From NCBI RefSeq assembly GCF_000213175.1, contig NW_009799102.1:3690095-3754094 (forward strand): DNA of 64,000 nucleotides, in the 5' to 3' direction. Shown piece by piece: positions 11,590 through 23,266 of the stretch. Position numbers and translations under genes: made by a program. Each line of letters opens with the position of its first letter. The first letter of the stretch is position 1. The notes below the pieces were generated by a model, which saw only the letters and a list, made by a program, of their open reading frames with translations, had not been told where the DNA came from and did not search any database. Source of the stretch: Neurospora tetrasperma FGSC 2508 (lineage: Eukaryota > Ascomycota > Sordariomycetes > Sordariales > Sordariaceae).

Positions 11590-12868
11590 TCATATCTCTT
11601 CCCAACTTGCCGCTCTCCCCCAGTTATTACCGATTCTAACATTGTTGGTACTCCCTCCAGTACTATGTATGCCACCCAACACAACGTTGCTTCCGCTCAC
11701 CGTTCCGTGAACCACAGCGTGGTGACCTGATCCTGAACCATAAGGCGAAGCATCCCTTCCAGTCACCATCGGTGTCGCGCAATGTTCCAGGACTGCCTTG
11801 GCTACCGAAGCTGCCGTCGCGGCAGCATAGTCCTGCCACCCCTTGTTTTTGTGGCTGTCAGCATAATCACATACACCCTTGATCACGATACAAGGCAACT
11901 GATCCCAAACGCCTGCACCTTCCATCTCCACACCAATGACGCCCCTTTCGGCGAGCTCCTGCCGATGCTTGGCAGAACGAATCACCCCGTCTCCGGACCC
12001 CATCCGACCAACAAAGACACGAAGTGGGAAGATGGGCTGATCTGATATCTGCATTTGGGCCAGTCTCTCCCTATGAACTAGACGACTGAGATCACAATGG
12101 AGATCATCGCACGACAGTCCCATGGATCGCTCGCAGGTAGACCCCTGTGCACAAAGACTGCAGTCCGAGGAGGGGCCATGATGTTTATGTTCATATGAAC
12201 AATCGAACAGCTTGTCCTTGTGTGCTCCTGGGTACTTGTATTTGCCCAATTTTCGCTGTTTTGGATTGCCGTTGTGCTTTTTCTGGAGCATCTGAAGGTA
12301 TTGAGCCGCGTCATCTTCAACGTCATCGCGTATGGATTCAACCTCCAGTAACCTGAGCATGCTACGGATATGCTGAGTGGGCCTGCCCAGGCTGTCCTCG
12401 ATGCTATCTCTGACAAGAAACCGGTCCGATAGTTGTCTCCCAAAGTCGTACTGAATCAGGATATTGCTTATAATGACATCGCCGAGAAGTACCTCCTCCT
12501 CGTTCCCCTTGGTGAAAGGCATGCCGCCGCAAATGCCGACTACGAGGACCAGGGAAATGTTGGGGTAGCTTGATCGGAGACTGGCCGTCGCCCCGGCAGC
12601 TCCTTACCTTTCCCATGTTGGGAAGGAGAACCAGGACAACGTTGAAGCTCGAGATTCGCCCATTTCTATAAGTGTTTGGGTCGCCAGGTGCTCGGCCAAA
12701 AGGGTGTTGGTCACCCTTGACATCCCAAACTTGGTCGATGAGCAAGGAAATGGCGTCGTATTCGAGAGGGAGGGCGCAGACTATCGCAATTTGGAAGTCA
12801 TCTCGGCTTGTGGGACGGGCAAACTCCTGACACTCCTGACGCTGGCTGGCGGTGAGTGAGGTCACCAT
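11590..12868 (-). pseudogene. PNP_UDP (purine/uridine phosphorylase-like) effector with C-terminal amyloid-like motif; one-base frameshift
   Basis: The ATG is at 12866-12868 and the stop TGA at 11590-11592, about 425 aa if the frame were continuous. The N-terminal half has AIVCALPLEYDAISLL and GDPNTYRNGRI. The C-terminal half has GVEMEGAGVWDQLPCIVIKG followed by DYADSHKNKGWQDYAAATAA, the signatures of the nucleoside phosphorylase-like domain found in fungal NLRs and their partners. Within the conserved block after LLPNMGK (near 12605-12612) the frame shifts by one base. The GTAAGG there resembles a splice donor, but no acceptor restores the frame. Residues encoded at 11617-11724 form a Gly/Asn/Val motif that matches the N-terminus of the divergent NLR at 13368. 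A role as death or defence effector switched on by that NLR is inference. The frameshift may be real loss or sequencing error. Confidence 0.8.
11617..11724 (-). other. C-terminal amyloid-signalling-like motif of the PNP_UDP protein
   Basis: This 36-codon segment encodes HHAVVHGTVSGSNVVLGG, then a short linker, then TNNVRIGNNWG. It contains two N-V-x-hydrophobic-G cores, like the core of RHIM and fungal PP motifs. From its second His, 31 residues align without gaps to residues 13-43 of the adjacent NLR, with 13 identities: H, V, G, V, G, N, V, G, I, G, N, V, G. The motif position is direct observation; the amyloid function is inferred from family knowledge of fungal NLR/effector pairs. Confidence 0.7.
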
Positions 12869-13367
12869 GTTGGGTGCACGCTTTGCGATGGGCAACGACG
12901 ACTGTCAGCGAAGTGACGATATAATTGTCTGATAGTATAGACGATGATCGCTTGCACCTTGGGGATAAGCTGGCATAACAACTGAATCTCACGAGGAGCC
13001 TTCCGTCGATTTGTGTGAGCTTTCATTGTCCTGTGGTCGACTCGGTCGTGAGGGACACGTTAGCATTGCTACCTCCGGAATAGTTGGGCATACGGTTGGG
13101 CTTATCATTAGGCATTCTTACGAGGCTTGGGGGCCAAAAGCGAATAAGGGTGACTGACGAACAGGAAGCCTCCATTCCCACCACTCAACAGCGAGGGTGC
13201 AGTTGGAGGCTGCCTCGATGCGTGGTGCATTGCCCCACTTCTGGCTATGTTCAGCTGGACATTTCACTGCCAAATCGCCATTTCCTTTCACATCATCGCA
13301 TCGGTTTCAAAATTCACGATATGATCGAGTACAGGTAACGGATATCTGCCGTCCGCAGTTCATCGAA
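12869..13367. promoter_or_regulatory. Bidirectional intergenic region between PNP_UDP and NLR genes
   Basis: About 500 nt separate the two divergent start codons. The genes may share regulation, as is common for two-component receptor/effector pairs. The NLR frame is open upstream of its ATG for 57 further codons, but I see no upstream ATG that would extend it convincingly. No specific operator was recognised. Confidence 0.5.
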
Positions 13368-16300
13368 ATGTCGACTAATCAGTCTGGGGACGGCGGTATT
13401 GACCATAACACTGTGAATGGCCGCGTCGCCGGCCATAACGTTATGGTTGGTAGCATCAGTGCTGTCAATGGCGGTCACAACGTGGTCTCTTATGGAGACT
13501 ACCACTTCTACGCATCCAGCGCACCCAACGAGGTCCGCAAGTCGGTCGAACCCTTTGCTCAACTCTATTTTCCCCGCAATGAAGACTTTATCGAACGACC
13601 GTACATCACAGAATGGCTCGAAAAGACGCTCAAGAACCCAGGAAGCCGCGCTGCGCTCTGGGGACTTGGTGGGATAGGGTACGCTTCCAAGTATCTGATG
13701 AGTTAAACAGTTCTTTAAGGAGCTAGGTACTAACATCCACGGGTTACTACCTCTAGAAAGTCACAATTTGCCATTCGATACGCTCAAGACGTCAAACACA
13801 GATCGCCTGAAACATTCATTTTCTGGATCTACGCTCGCACCAGGGATCTGTTCATTACCGGCTATCGCGAAATTGCAGAAAAACTGGGACTCCTCCCTGA
13901 CCCTTCTCAACCTGATGACACCGTCCTCCGAGCTGTACGTGACTGGTGCCGTCAAAACAAACAATGGCTCATGATCCTGGACAACGCCGATGATGTCGCC
14001 ATCTTCAAGAATACAACGACCAGCGGGGATAGTGCTAGCGAGGACGGCTCGGCAATCAAGGCCCAACCCCTTTCCGAGTTTCTGCCTTGCGGTCAAACTG
14101 GAAATCTTCTGGTCACCTCACGGGACAAAGCAGCCGCTCATTTCTTGGCGGGGCACCGGAACGCTCGAGAGGTACCAGCCATGACGGAACATGAGGCAAT
14201 ACAGCTGCTGCGGAAGAAGCTCGGCGATTACAATGATGAGGATTGCGAGGTCGCTCTGGTCCAGGCCCTCGACTGTATCCCCCTTGCTATCACGCAAGCG
14301 GCATCTTACATCGCGTTTGAAGCAGACACTGGCTTGACGACTCCGGCAACGTACTTGGAACTGTTCAGGATGAGTGATCAAGAGAGGGTCAGCCTTTTGA
14401 GTGAAGTGACGGTGGACGATCCGTTCCGCGAACCCGGCACATCCCCTGCCGTTGTTACCACGTGGAAAATCACATTTAGTCGAATCAAGGAAACGAACGC
14501 CAATGCCGCCTGGCTCCTTTCACTAATGAGCTTCTTTCATAATCAAGGAATTCCGCATTGGATTCTTGAGAAGATCTACGCACTTCTGTTTGAACAGGAC
14601 GCTGGTCGAGCACTTCCGAAGGATCTTAGTTTGTTGTGTCGCTATTCGCTTGTCACTCGCTTTCAAATACAGGATGGGGATAGAAAGGAGCGTCATGGCG
14701 CAACCTTCCGGTCCCAACAGTATCAGATGCATGCTTTGGTACAAGCTTGTACTCGCGCGTGGCTTGAGGAATCAAGGGAGAAAGAAGATGTTCAACGGCA
14801 TTACATCAATTCCCTGGGAGTATTTCATCCCGACCCTTGCTTCGAATCCTGGACAGAGTGTGGTGAGCTCTCTCCACACGTCGAGTCGCTCCTAAATTTA
14901 CCTGGACTCGAACATCTTGACAAAGATCGTGCACCGTTTTTGTTAAGGATGCTCTCCTGCGCGGGGAATTACAACATCGAGACGGGCAGATTGGACAGAG
15001 CCATGATCTTGCTGACCAAAGCACTTCATGTGGCCGAAAAAACATTTTGTCCAGGACACTACTACATATTCCGGGCAGTTGGAGACTTATGGAAGCTGCG
15101 AGATTTGTTCGGCAAGCATCACTCACTTCAGATCAAGATCAAAGGTGCGGCCAAAGGGTTGCACAAAAGTTTACTTGGCATATTGCTGGATCCTGCTAAC
15201 AACGACGCCGCACTTGAGAGCTACGGTCTTCCTGTCGGAGACATACACCACGAACAATTTACAAGTGAACACAAAGAGGCTGTATCTTTGTTTGATAAAT
15301 TAAGGGCACTGGGGCGGTGCATTCTTGAAGACAGCGGTTGCCACATTGTGCGCTTCATCCATAATGCACCCCCTTGCTCTTTCACCTCTTTAATCCTAGG
15401 ACTTCTAGCACGATTTGTCAACACCCTTGACTTCGTCGCTAAATACGCGGAGAAAGAGACAATCAGTCGTGCACTTTTGCATCGTCGATTTCAATTTCCA
15501 GACGAAGATTGGTTGCTCGGGAAAGCTGGTATGTCAGAAGGCGACATCTGGATTGCCATTTCCCAGGCAATGCTAGCTCAGTGGAAAACTGAAGAGCTTC
15601 TAAACGTTTTAGAACAGAGGCGATCGCAACTGGAGATGCCGGATGCTGATGGTTCCTTTCAATACCCCGCTCATGTGGCATCGATATGTTCACTGGTGAA
15701 GCAAGGGAAATGGGAAGACGCTGAAAAGAGCTGCCGAAAACTCCTGGAATATTACGAACGGACATTTGGCTCCCAAGTTCCATTGTTATTGGGTGTGCGA
15801 ATGCATATTGTTTCATGCCTAGCCTCGCAAGGGAAGCACATGGAGGCGGTAGAGGAGTTGGACAATATAGTCCAGTTGCGCAAGAAGCTGCTTGGGCCTG
15901 AACACCCGGATACATTGGAGGCCATTGTCAAACTCGCACATTGTTTGAACGAGTTGGGGAGACATGCCCAGGCAGAAGAGTTACTGCTCGATTGTCTTAC
16001 GACCCTGGAAAAGAATCATGAGGACAAGATCGGATCAAAGATATATTGCCTTGCAATAAAAACCTTGAGCAACAGCATCTTGGCGCAAGAAAAGTTTGAG
16101 TCAAAATCGCCAGAATTTTGGAGGAAAATCATGATAGGTTTTATCCCATTTGTTTTTGGGGACGAATTAGATCTCGACGAGGATGAAGATATTGGGGAGG
16201 ACGAGTCACCCGCTGAGCTGTCAGCAACTGAAGGCACAGCCAGGGCTCTAGTGCCAGCACTTCCAAACGCAATATCTCCAGGGGCTGCCATCAGCAATTT

Positions 16301-16616
16301 GGCTCACAGCTATAACAGTACAGATGCGGCGTACCAGGCCAATTTGCAAGATTGGGAAGAGAATGCAGCGGCAAGAGCCGTCGAACAGTTGCATGTAGGA
16401 GAACGAATGGTGGTCAGGGACAACACATCGAGGCCTGAGATGAAGAGATTATTTTCCATTGGGTTAGGCGAGCGGAGGAGCCTGCACGCGGAACGGGCAT
16501 TGGAAGACTGTATGAGAATGCCCATGGAGGTAAAGAAAGGGGCGGGCGAAGATTTGAACAAGGATCGAAGTGATGTGAGAGGGGATGAAGATGAGGTGGA
16601 AGAAGATGTTGAATGA
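13368..16616 (+). CDS. NLR (STAND) protein: N-terminal amyloid-like motif, NB-ARC, TPR
   Basis: Two exons, 13368-13678 and 13757-16616, encode 1056 aa. The 78-nt intron has donor GTACGC, a TACTAAC branch site and acceptor CTCTAG, and it splits the P-loop codon G104. Residues 13-43 are a Gly/Asn/Val motif (cores NVMVG and NVVSYG) matching the C-terminus of the divergent PNP_UDP protein. The NB-ARC follows: P-loop GLGGIGKSQ at 99-107, Walker B LMILDNADD at 175-183, a GNLLVTSRDK sensor segment, and CIPLAITQAASYI as the GLPL-type motif. A helical region then leads to TPR repeats in the last third, including the LGPEHPDTLE signature. The acidic tail ends in DEVEEDVE. Known members oligomerise on ligand binding and seed an effector. 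The target here is inferred to be the adjacent PNP_UDP protein. Confidence 0.9.
13401..13511 (+). other. N-terminal amyloid-signalling-like motif of the NLR
   Basis: Residues 12-48 include DHNTVNGRVAGHNVMVGSI and HNVVSYGDYHFY, two imperfect G-x-N-V repeats. The motif precedes the NB-ARC with no other effector domain at the N-terminus. That is the layout expected for an NLR that signals by templating a partner in trans rather than carrying its own effector. Confidence 0.7.
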
Positions 16617-17123
16617 TTGGAAGTCAGATGGTGACGGTGTAAGAGAAAGCGGCTCGTCTCACACTGCCTTGTTGTTCTGTTGGGCATTTCTGCTTTAACT
16701 TTTCCTTTTTTTTTTCTCCTCTTTCCTTGTTCGTCGTCTGTCTTTCCTTCCTCTGCCCATTTCACGTTTTCTGCCTTATCACAGCGGTCCTTTTGGTTTT
16801 TCCCGAGTTCTTGGCGGCCTTTCCGTTGCCCCCTTTTCCTCTTGAGGTTGAAATGAATTAATGGTTCTCATGTTCCCTCTTGCTCTTTCTACTTAGCCAA
16901 AATGAAATCCCATCCCCACTACTGCGCACTGGGTCTGTGGTTCATAGGGAAGAACTGACATCGAAGACTCCTGTGAACGTGTTTTGTTTCGATCTATTGT
17001 CTCCCTCATCCACAAAACGGGGAGTGTCACGGGTAACTGGGGAGGCCGTCGAAGATTCCTCTCGCCATCAATATATCCTGCGGGCACACCTCTACTTGAG
17101 CACCGATTTTGCGCCAATCTACC
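16617..17123. other. Intergenic between NLR and 5S copy 2
   Basis: No gene is supported. A T-rich stretch near 16690-16720 lies just after the NLR stop and may be part of its 3' untranslated region. Confidence 0.55.
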
Positions 17124-17242
17124 ACATACGACCATACCCACTGAAAAACTCGGGATCCCGTCCGCTCTCCCATAGATAAGCCAGTGAGGGCCAGACTAGT
17201 AGTTGGGTCGGTGACGACCAGCGAATCCCTGGTGTTGTATGT
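17124..17242 (+). rRNA. 5S ribosomal RNA, dispersed copy 2
   Basis: 119 nt, identical to the copy at 379-497 except for A17144 in place of G399. It is followed by the usual T-run (ATTTTTTT). Flanking sequence is unrelated to that of copy 1, so this is a dispersed gene and not part of a longer duplicated segment. It has the same orientation as copy 1, 16.7 kb away. Confidence 0.96.
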
Positions 17243-17701
17243 ATTTTTTTGCAATTCTTTTTGGTCACCTCTTCTCCCCCTATCTTAGGCAAAACTTCTT
17301 CTCGTCGTTGCTTTGTTGCCAAACAGCGCATTCAATTCTCAGAAGTTCCAGGATATCAATACCTACAAGTCTACTGCAGTTCTTTCCGCTTCACTCCCCA
17401 GGTGCTGCATCCACATATAATGGGTCCTTACAGCTCCTGTTGTGGGGCAAAACGGCCTCCCGCAGCAGCTCACTTCTTCTTCCATCTGACTTTTCTTCCT
17501 CAATTAACCTACTTATTCTTATCGCGATACCACTTCTTAATCTTCGAGACGGAGTTTCCTTTTTCGTCTTCTTCCTCCAGTCCCAAAACCTGGAAGTCAA
17601 AAGACAGATTTTCGGCCAACTTCAACCACCGGCGCCGTAGCAGCCGATCATTCCACGGTCTCACCTCGACCCCTCACCAGACCCGTAAGAACCGTCAAAC
17701 A
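17243..17701. other. Intergenic / 5' leader of paralog B
   Basis: No separate gene. The frame of the downstream gene is open through much of this stretch, but the first good ATG is at 17702. The region most likely holds its promoter and leader. Confidence 0.5.
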
Positions 17702-18595
17702 ATGCCACCCAAAATGGCCTCCAATTCCGAGCTCGCGGAAATCAAGCTACTCCTCCACTCTCTCGCCTCGGACATCAAAGCCGTCAAAGCCGACGTAGCG
17801 GAGCTCAAGAAAAGCCAAGTCCAAAGCCAACAGAGCACCCCAACCTGCGCCAAACGCACAGATGGCGGTTCAAAGTTACCCAACATCGAGAAAGCGCTGA
17901 GCGACACTGAGACCAAACTGGCTGATCATATTCGCGATACCCAATCAGCGATCTTGCAGCTTGTCGAGGAGGAGAAGGTCTTGATCCAGGCGGAGGTGGT
18001 CCAGCTCAGCCGCACTGTGGGGACTGCGTTGGAGAATGCGAAGGAAAAGATGATGGAAATGGTTGCTGAGGTGGTGGATGAGAACAATCGCAAGCGAAGC
18101 AGGTCCACGGCTGGCCTCGATGAGGATGACGATGATGATGATGAGAGTGATATGGATGAAGACAACCCTGACGACTATGACTCGTGGACGAAGCGGAGGC
18201 GGGTTTCATCCGCTCTTGATAAGACCGTGATGGATATCATTGGCATAGCTGAAGAAACCTTTGATAATGGCGGAGTCGCGCTTGAGTGGCTTCTCGGGGC
18301 ACTCATCTCGTTTCATAACAGGGCCAACGGCGGCAGGATCAGACGCTGGTACGTCTTTCAAAAAGAAGGAGAGATTGGCTTTGGGTACTGTTTATATGGG
18401 CTTTTCTACCATGGGCATGAGCATGAAGGGGTTGCTGAAGGCCTCTGCTTCTGCAGGGAACGTCACCCACCTGGTTTGAGGCAGAGGGCTACCAGGTGTA
18501 TCCGCGTCAGACGAAGCGAGGACGGTTCTGGAAAATTGCAGTTTTCTTGGGGAGCGGATATTGGACCTGCCCCTGTTCTTGGCAGGTATGAGTGA
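17702..18595 (+). CDS. Uncharacterised coiled-coil protein with Cys motif, paralog B
   Basis: A single-exon gene of 297 aa starts at ATG 17702. Residues 8-45 and about 60-130 are predicted coiled coil (heptad-like LL..L..DI..V, later LADHIRDTQSAILQLVEEE). A basic patch (NNRKRSR) precedes an Asp/Glu run (residues 139-155), then KRRR, so nuclear localisation is possible. The C-terminus repeats the module of paralog A: RRW..F...G, then YCLYGLFYHGH from residue 229, GLCFC, RATRCIRVRR and GKLQFSWG. The gene starts 460 nt after 5S copy 2. Paralogs A and B lie 9.4 kb apart and flank the nonapeptide-repeat and PNP/NLR genes. I recognise no known domain. Confidence 0.75.
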   Translation: MPPKMASNSELAEIKLLLHSLASDIKAVKADVAELKKSQVQSQQSTPTCAKRTDGGSKLPNIEKALSDTETKLADHIRDTQSAILQLVEEEKVLIQAEVVQLSRTVGTALENAKEKMMEMVAEVVDENNRKRSRSTAGLDEDDDDDDESDMDEDNPDDYDSWTKRRRVSSALDKTVMDIIGIAEETFDNGGVALEWLLGALISFHNRANGGRIRRWYVFQKEGEIGFGYCLYGLFYHGHEHEGVAEGLCFCRERHPPGLRQRATRCIRVRRSEDGSGKLQFSWGADIGPAPVLGRYE

Positions 18596-19630
18596 GCCCG
18601 GCGGGCATACCTCTTGAAGGGACGCATTCCTCGGTTTGTCGGGATGGGGGAAGTGCAGGCTGACGACGAGGGAGTGAAGGGTATGACATCGGACAACGAG
18701 CCTCTTTTGGGGTGGACTCAGGATAGTCACTGACGAATAACAAAATTGAATTTCGGAGTGCCCAGGATTTCGTTAAGTGGTCAAGATACAGCTTTCTGTC
18801 AGCTTTAACTTTGGGTATTCCTTGGACCAAGTGGGTGACAAGTTATAGGAGAGTCCGATATGAGGGAGAGTAGTAGCCAGAAAGCAGTTACGCACATTGA
18901 CTTTTCGCGGAAACACGGGAAAACGCATGGACGGCATTCCGAGCACCAAATGTCCGACTCTGTGCATTTAAATGCACGCGAGTTACAGTGATGGGTACCG
19001 CAAAGATTCCGGGGATAGCTTTTTAGGTTCCCAGGAAATCAGGCATAATCTGTAAGCACACTGCACGAATATGTGCTTTTTATGTCTGATAAAAAGAGTG
19101 GGGGAGATGTGTTGCCAACCCAAAGTACTGTAAATTCGATTTCTCTGATGCCATGCCTTTTTCCACCTATTCTCTCGAGGGTACTGGAGGGTGGGGACAA
19201 TCAGAATCACCGTCTTGCGTAGAGATTTGGTGGGCATATAATATTGCAGTATGCTTGCAGACCATGCCTGATTTCCTTGAAACCTAAAAGGCTATCCCCC
19301 GAATCTTTGCGGTAATGTTTTGGAGCATTTCACTAAGAAGGCGATTCTGCATGATGCCTACCATATACACTTGGCTGTACGTTATAAACACCGGCATATC
19401 TGCGCCCAAGAAGGGCATTACGGGAAGCCTCCGTTTCCGGATGTCCGAGTTTATATGGTAAGTTTTGTTTTCTTTCTCATTCCGGTAAAAAGGATTTAAG
19501 ATATCACAAGTCCCCCTATCTAAAATCTTTAATTCATCACATTCACCATTGAAATTCGCATATTCCAGAAGAACTACCATCACAGCCATAAACTACCAAC
19601 AATCATCGTTCACCCAATCACAACCTCAAG
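18596..19630. other. Intergenic between paralog B and aegerolysin
   Basis: No gene is supported. It contains a perfect 16-bp palindrome, GTGCATTTAAATGCAC, at 18962-18977. The distal part is the presumed promoter of the aegerolysin gene. Confidence 0.5.
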
Positions 19631-20331
19631 ATGGCATCACTTCAAATGGGCTTCTCAACCCGTCTTCTGACGTTCGGCCTGCTCCTCATTACTCTGGTGG
19701 CCGGCACTTTTGCCGCTCCCTTGCGTGTCGACCATGAAACCGCCCTTCCGCCTACGGGAGCCCCTCCTCCCCGCCCCGGACCTACTATAAACATACAAAG
19801 AAGCACCAATGCAGAATATCTGGGGGTCGACATGACGATTTTGAACCAAGCTTCCTCAGGGGACTTGTTCATCAGAAACGCCCATCTCAGTTCGTAAGTC
19901 CTTCTCTTCCTATTTCCCTAACTGCCATCATCTTCCCATCAAGAATTGACATCACATGGACCATCATTAACGCTCCTTCTTTTACTTACTTCTGCAGGGG
20001 CAAGTGGTTCGAATACCCCGACGCAGGCGAACAGCTTTCCCACGACCAAGTGGAAGCCAAATCCGCCAGCCCAAACGGCGGATCGATGGTCGTGGCCTCA
20101 TCCGGTAGAGCCTGGACGCCTACCGGCACCGAGGGCCACTTCGACATCTACCATGGCGACATCAAGGTGTGCCATGTCTACTGGGATTGTCCGTGGTCTC
20201 GCAGATCTAATTCCTTTGAGGTTTCCGAAGTTGATGATAGTTATGCGGTTGAAGCCACTGGAGCGAGTTTGAACAAGGGCCCGCTTGGATCTATTACTAT
20301 CGAGGTGGTAAATACTGGTGAGGGAGAATGA
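19631..20331 (+). CDS. Aegerolysin-family protein with signal peptide
   Basis: Two exons, 19631-19893 and 19998-20331, encode 198 aa. The 104-nt intron has donor GTAAGT and acceptor CTGCAG. Residues 1-28 are a hydrophobic signal peptide ending TFAA; a Pro-rich linker covers about 29-60. The aegerolysin domain follows: SGDLFIRNAHLSSGKW, then SSGR, TGTEGHFDIYHGDIKVCHVY with the hallmark WDCPW, and a final GPLGSITIEV. Aegerolysins are small beta-sandwich proteins that bind membrane lipids such as sphingolipids, and in some fungi form pores together with a MACPF protein. No MACPF gene is visible in this window. Many aegerolysins lack a classical signal peptide, so this one is slightly unusual. 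Family assignment is firm; biological target unknown. Confidence 0.9.
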
Positions 20332-21243
20332 GCCAGATGCGTTCTGGGGTGCACGTAGGTGGAGGTGGTTGATTAGGCGGTTTGCTGTGGAGAAGAGGAG
20401 GAAGCGAGTTCAGATGGCTCGGCCACATGTAGAGAGGGAGAAGGAGATCTTCGGTGGGTGGTAGTTTTGATTGGACACACGGTTGATGGACTTTTTGTTT
20501 GTGGCATTTTTTTTTGGATTTCTGGGAGGTGACAGAGGCCTCGACAGTGTATGATTTGGTAGTGTAGTCAAATTTGATGGAGGAACCGCTATCTTCTTTA
20601 TTATTGTCATTTTCACATGTCTCTAGGTTGCAGCCAATTGGTGACACTTGGATAACGCCCCCCTCAATCTTCCGCCATTACGATACACACGGCACTTATC
20701 TGAATCTTGTCCCTTAAGTCAAGCAAAGTAGCATTGTGGCCGCCCAGACACCGGCGTAATGGGAATTATACAAGTTGGCACTCATTTCCCATCCGGCCGA
20801 CCTGGTAGCAGCACCATCAGCTACATCAAATCGCATCTGTTTCCAGAGAAAATGCATTTGACTCCACGTCAGAAGGTACGACATCGATTACTCGATGATG
20901 AAATGAAGACAACGTAATGCACCAAATAGAGTTTCATAGAGGTTTTTGCTTCTCAAAGTGCGGATTTGTTTCATCACTTTTTCGAAAGATCTCATAAAAC
21001 ATTCGACTGCAAGTGTGGTAACTGACAGCCCTGAATTTGGCAAATGACGCACTAAGATGGAGCACTATCTTAAACATAGGGAGACATGGTGGCCAGCTGT
21101 TAGTGCAAGAACCCAGATAAACGGATGACATAAGCAGATGGGGAAGTCTATCATTCCAACACGGCCACTGCTTCCTGCTCCCGCTCGCCATGATCGCTTC
21201 ATTCAGCTAATTAACCCAGCAACCAGAAGCGCGGTCCAAGGCG
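20332..21243. other. Intergenic between aegerolysin and 2EXR gene
   Basis: No gene is supported. The two flanking genes converge here, so this is 3' sequence for both. Open frames lack ATG starts or domains. Confidence 0.55.
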
Positions 21244-22527
21244 CTACATCCTCTCTTTTACAGTTTCTTGCGTTCTTGTCCTGGGCGATGCATTCGGCCG
21301 TTGTTTGCCCTCCTCAAACCCCGGAGGCAGGTACGCGAGGATCCCCCACTGCGCCCAGTTCTTTTCACCAATGCCCTCTCCAGATAACTGCAATGTCCTT
21401 CCCAACCAATCCGGCAGGTCTCTCCGAAGCAACGGCTTTAACATCGTCAGACTTCCGTCCGTGGACACAAAAAACCCTGTACCATCAAACGTCTCACTGC
21501 TTACTCTCTCGCCCGTGTGTAGATCGAGATGGATTTTGCTAGAATACACCTCCACATAACGACCTCCATGCGCATCTTCAAAGACCTCGCTCGTCCCCTT
21601 CTTTTTCCACGCCACGTCGAGGTCGCTGAGGGCAAAATTCTTGTTTATCGGCCTGAGCCCATAGTCAACAAACCAGATACGACCCCGTTGCAACGAGGTA
21701 GACATCAGACCCCTCTTGAGTTCCTCGAACGCAGCATCATCGAAAGCCCAGGATGGGTCCCACTCGATAGCCATGTGGTCCTGGTAGTGGCCCAGCTTAT
21801 CCAGCCGGCGGTAGTAGTTGGGCTGGTAATATCCCCGGAGTCTGTTCGGTTCGCCGCAGAGGGACACTTCCCCACCTGGAAACGGGCTTGAAAATGGTAG
21901 CTGGCTCCCATCCAGGAGCGAGAAACCCTTGGCGAACCTTGTGCAGTGGTCGATAGATGAAGAGGTCTCGTCTCGTCCCTGGAACACGGTGAAAGGATGG
22001 CGGCGTGTTGAGTTGTTGCATCGATACAAGGCTGTGGTGGTAAAGGGCTTGTTCAATTTGCGCGAGCCAAAAGCCTTTTTGGATGACCCTGCGTGACTCC
22101 TTGCAAGCGGTCCACAGTCCGACGTCGAAGAGATATGTTGAGCAGACGTCTGGTTTTTTTCCCTGTTGGATAATGGCGATGATGAGGCATTCGAATGAGG
22201 CGTGATGGCCTTGAGGTTGACATTCCCGGGAACCACGTAAGTAGATAAAGAAGATACCCAACTGCAACTGCAATCCATTGGAGGTGTCCATGCTGGTTGA
22301 GGTAGCAAAGATGGAGGAACAAACAGACCGCCGTACAGATCACTGTACCCCGGCCCAATCAGTCGTGAAAGGTGATGATTCACGCGGTCCAGTTGTGTGA
22401 TTGTCTTCACGACGTCGAAGATGTGAACGCCTGGGCGATCAAGTGGTCGAAGGGCTAAGGTCCAGATCATGAACCTTAACTCCTCCGGGAGGTAGGGAAA
22501 GAGGTGAAATTCGGTTAACGTCGTCAT
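21244..22527 (-). CDS. 2EXR-domain protein, middle of the frame uncertain
   Basis: The ATG is at 22525-22527 and the stop at 21244. Residues 6-25 (FHLFPYLPEELRFMIWTLAL) are the 2EXR signature of a large fungal family of unknown function. The C-terminal half has the family's GYYQPNYYRRLDKLGHYQDH and EWDPSWAFDDAAFEELKRG blocks. The same frame is open for 427 codons, but the conserved block LFDVGLWTACKESRRVIQK lies in a different frame (about 22076-22133). A further conserved segment, DLFIYRPLHK, is also shifted, just after a tandem GTCTC-GTCTC at 21965-21974. At least one intron therefore exists between about 22260 and 22140. A second intron or a short frame-breaking duplication lies near 21965. 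I cannot resolve the exact model. Confidence 0.7.
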   Translation of the reverse strand: MTTLTEFHLFPYLPEELRFMIWTLALRPLDRPGVHIFDVVKTITQLDRVNHHLSRLIGPGYSDLYGGLFVPPSLLPQPAWTPPMDCSCSWVSSLSTYVVPGNVNLKAITPHSNASSSPLSNREKNQTSAQHISSTSDCGPLARSHAGSSKKAFGSRKLNKPFTTTALYRCNNSTRRHPFTVFQGRDETSSSIDHCTRFAKGFSLLDGSQLPFSSPFPGGEVSLCGEPNRLRGYYQPNYYRRLDKLGHYQDHMAIEWDPSWAFDDAAFEELKRGLMSTSLQRGRIWFVDYGLRPINKNFALSDLDVAWKKKGTSEVFEDAHGGRYVEVYSSKIHLDLHTGERVSSETFDGTGFFVSTDGSLTMLKPLLRRDLPDWLGRTLQLSGEGIGEKNWAQWGILAYLPPGFEEGKQRPNASPRTRTQETVKERM

Positions 22528-23266
22528 CGTGTATTCCTTCGTTGTTTGGCTGATGTCGAGGAAAGCCGTTGTGGAAACACTCCGGAATCTGAAGCGTGTT
22601 TATGTCTGAGAGAGAGAGGGGGACTCCCTGGAAGGATGTCGAGATGTGTAAGGAGTTTGCAATGTGGCCGGGCATTTCCAATGCCCGGCGAGGCTGAAAG
22701 AGGCACAACTGACTTTCTAATAGAGCGAAAGGCTTGGTATCCAGGTTGTTACCTGCTTGTGCTGATGGCGATGGGAAAAGATAGATACTCTTAGTCAACG
22801 TTTCGGGATGAGGAACACTCGTATGTGATGAGAAGGCCTGTTGTCCAAGACGTTAGGACTAACGATGTACAACGAAAAAGGTGCGTGAAGAAAGCCACAG
22901 CTCTACGGAAATGGGGTGATGGAAAGAAGGTTCGGAGGTTTCGTTCTCTCATACCTGGGTGGTTATGGAATCTGTGTTGCTTGTAGGACAAAGCAATATA
23001 CTAGAGAGCAAGGAGAGATGAAATGGGGAACATCCAGGGGTTTGCTTCCTGATTGTGCCTGGCGAAACGAGACTTCAGGTATGGGGAAAGTGCGGGTAGA
23101 GAACTGAGACGAAATGGCTTTGATAACACGGGAAAGACTCGACTGGGGGGTTCGTTGCATTGGGAAGGAAATGCCCAATCTTAAGTAGTTCTATGGAAAC
23201 TCCAAAGCTCGGATTCCAGCCATTTCTTAAGAGACACGCAGATAGGTAGGGGTATGAGACGACAGA
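22528..23266. other. Intergenic upstream of 2EXR gene
   Basis: No gene is supported. Presumed promoter of the minus-strand 2EXR gene plus unassigned sequence. Confidence 0.5.
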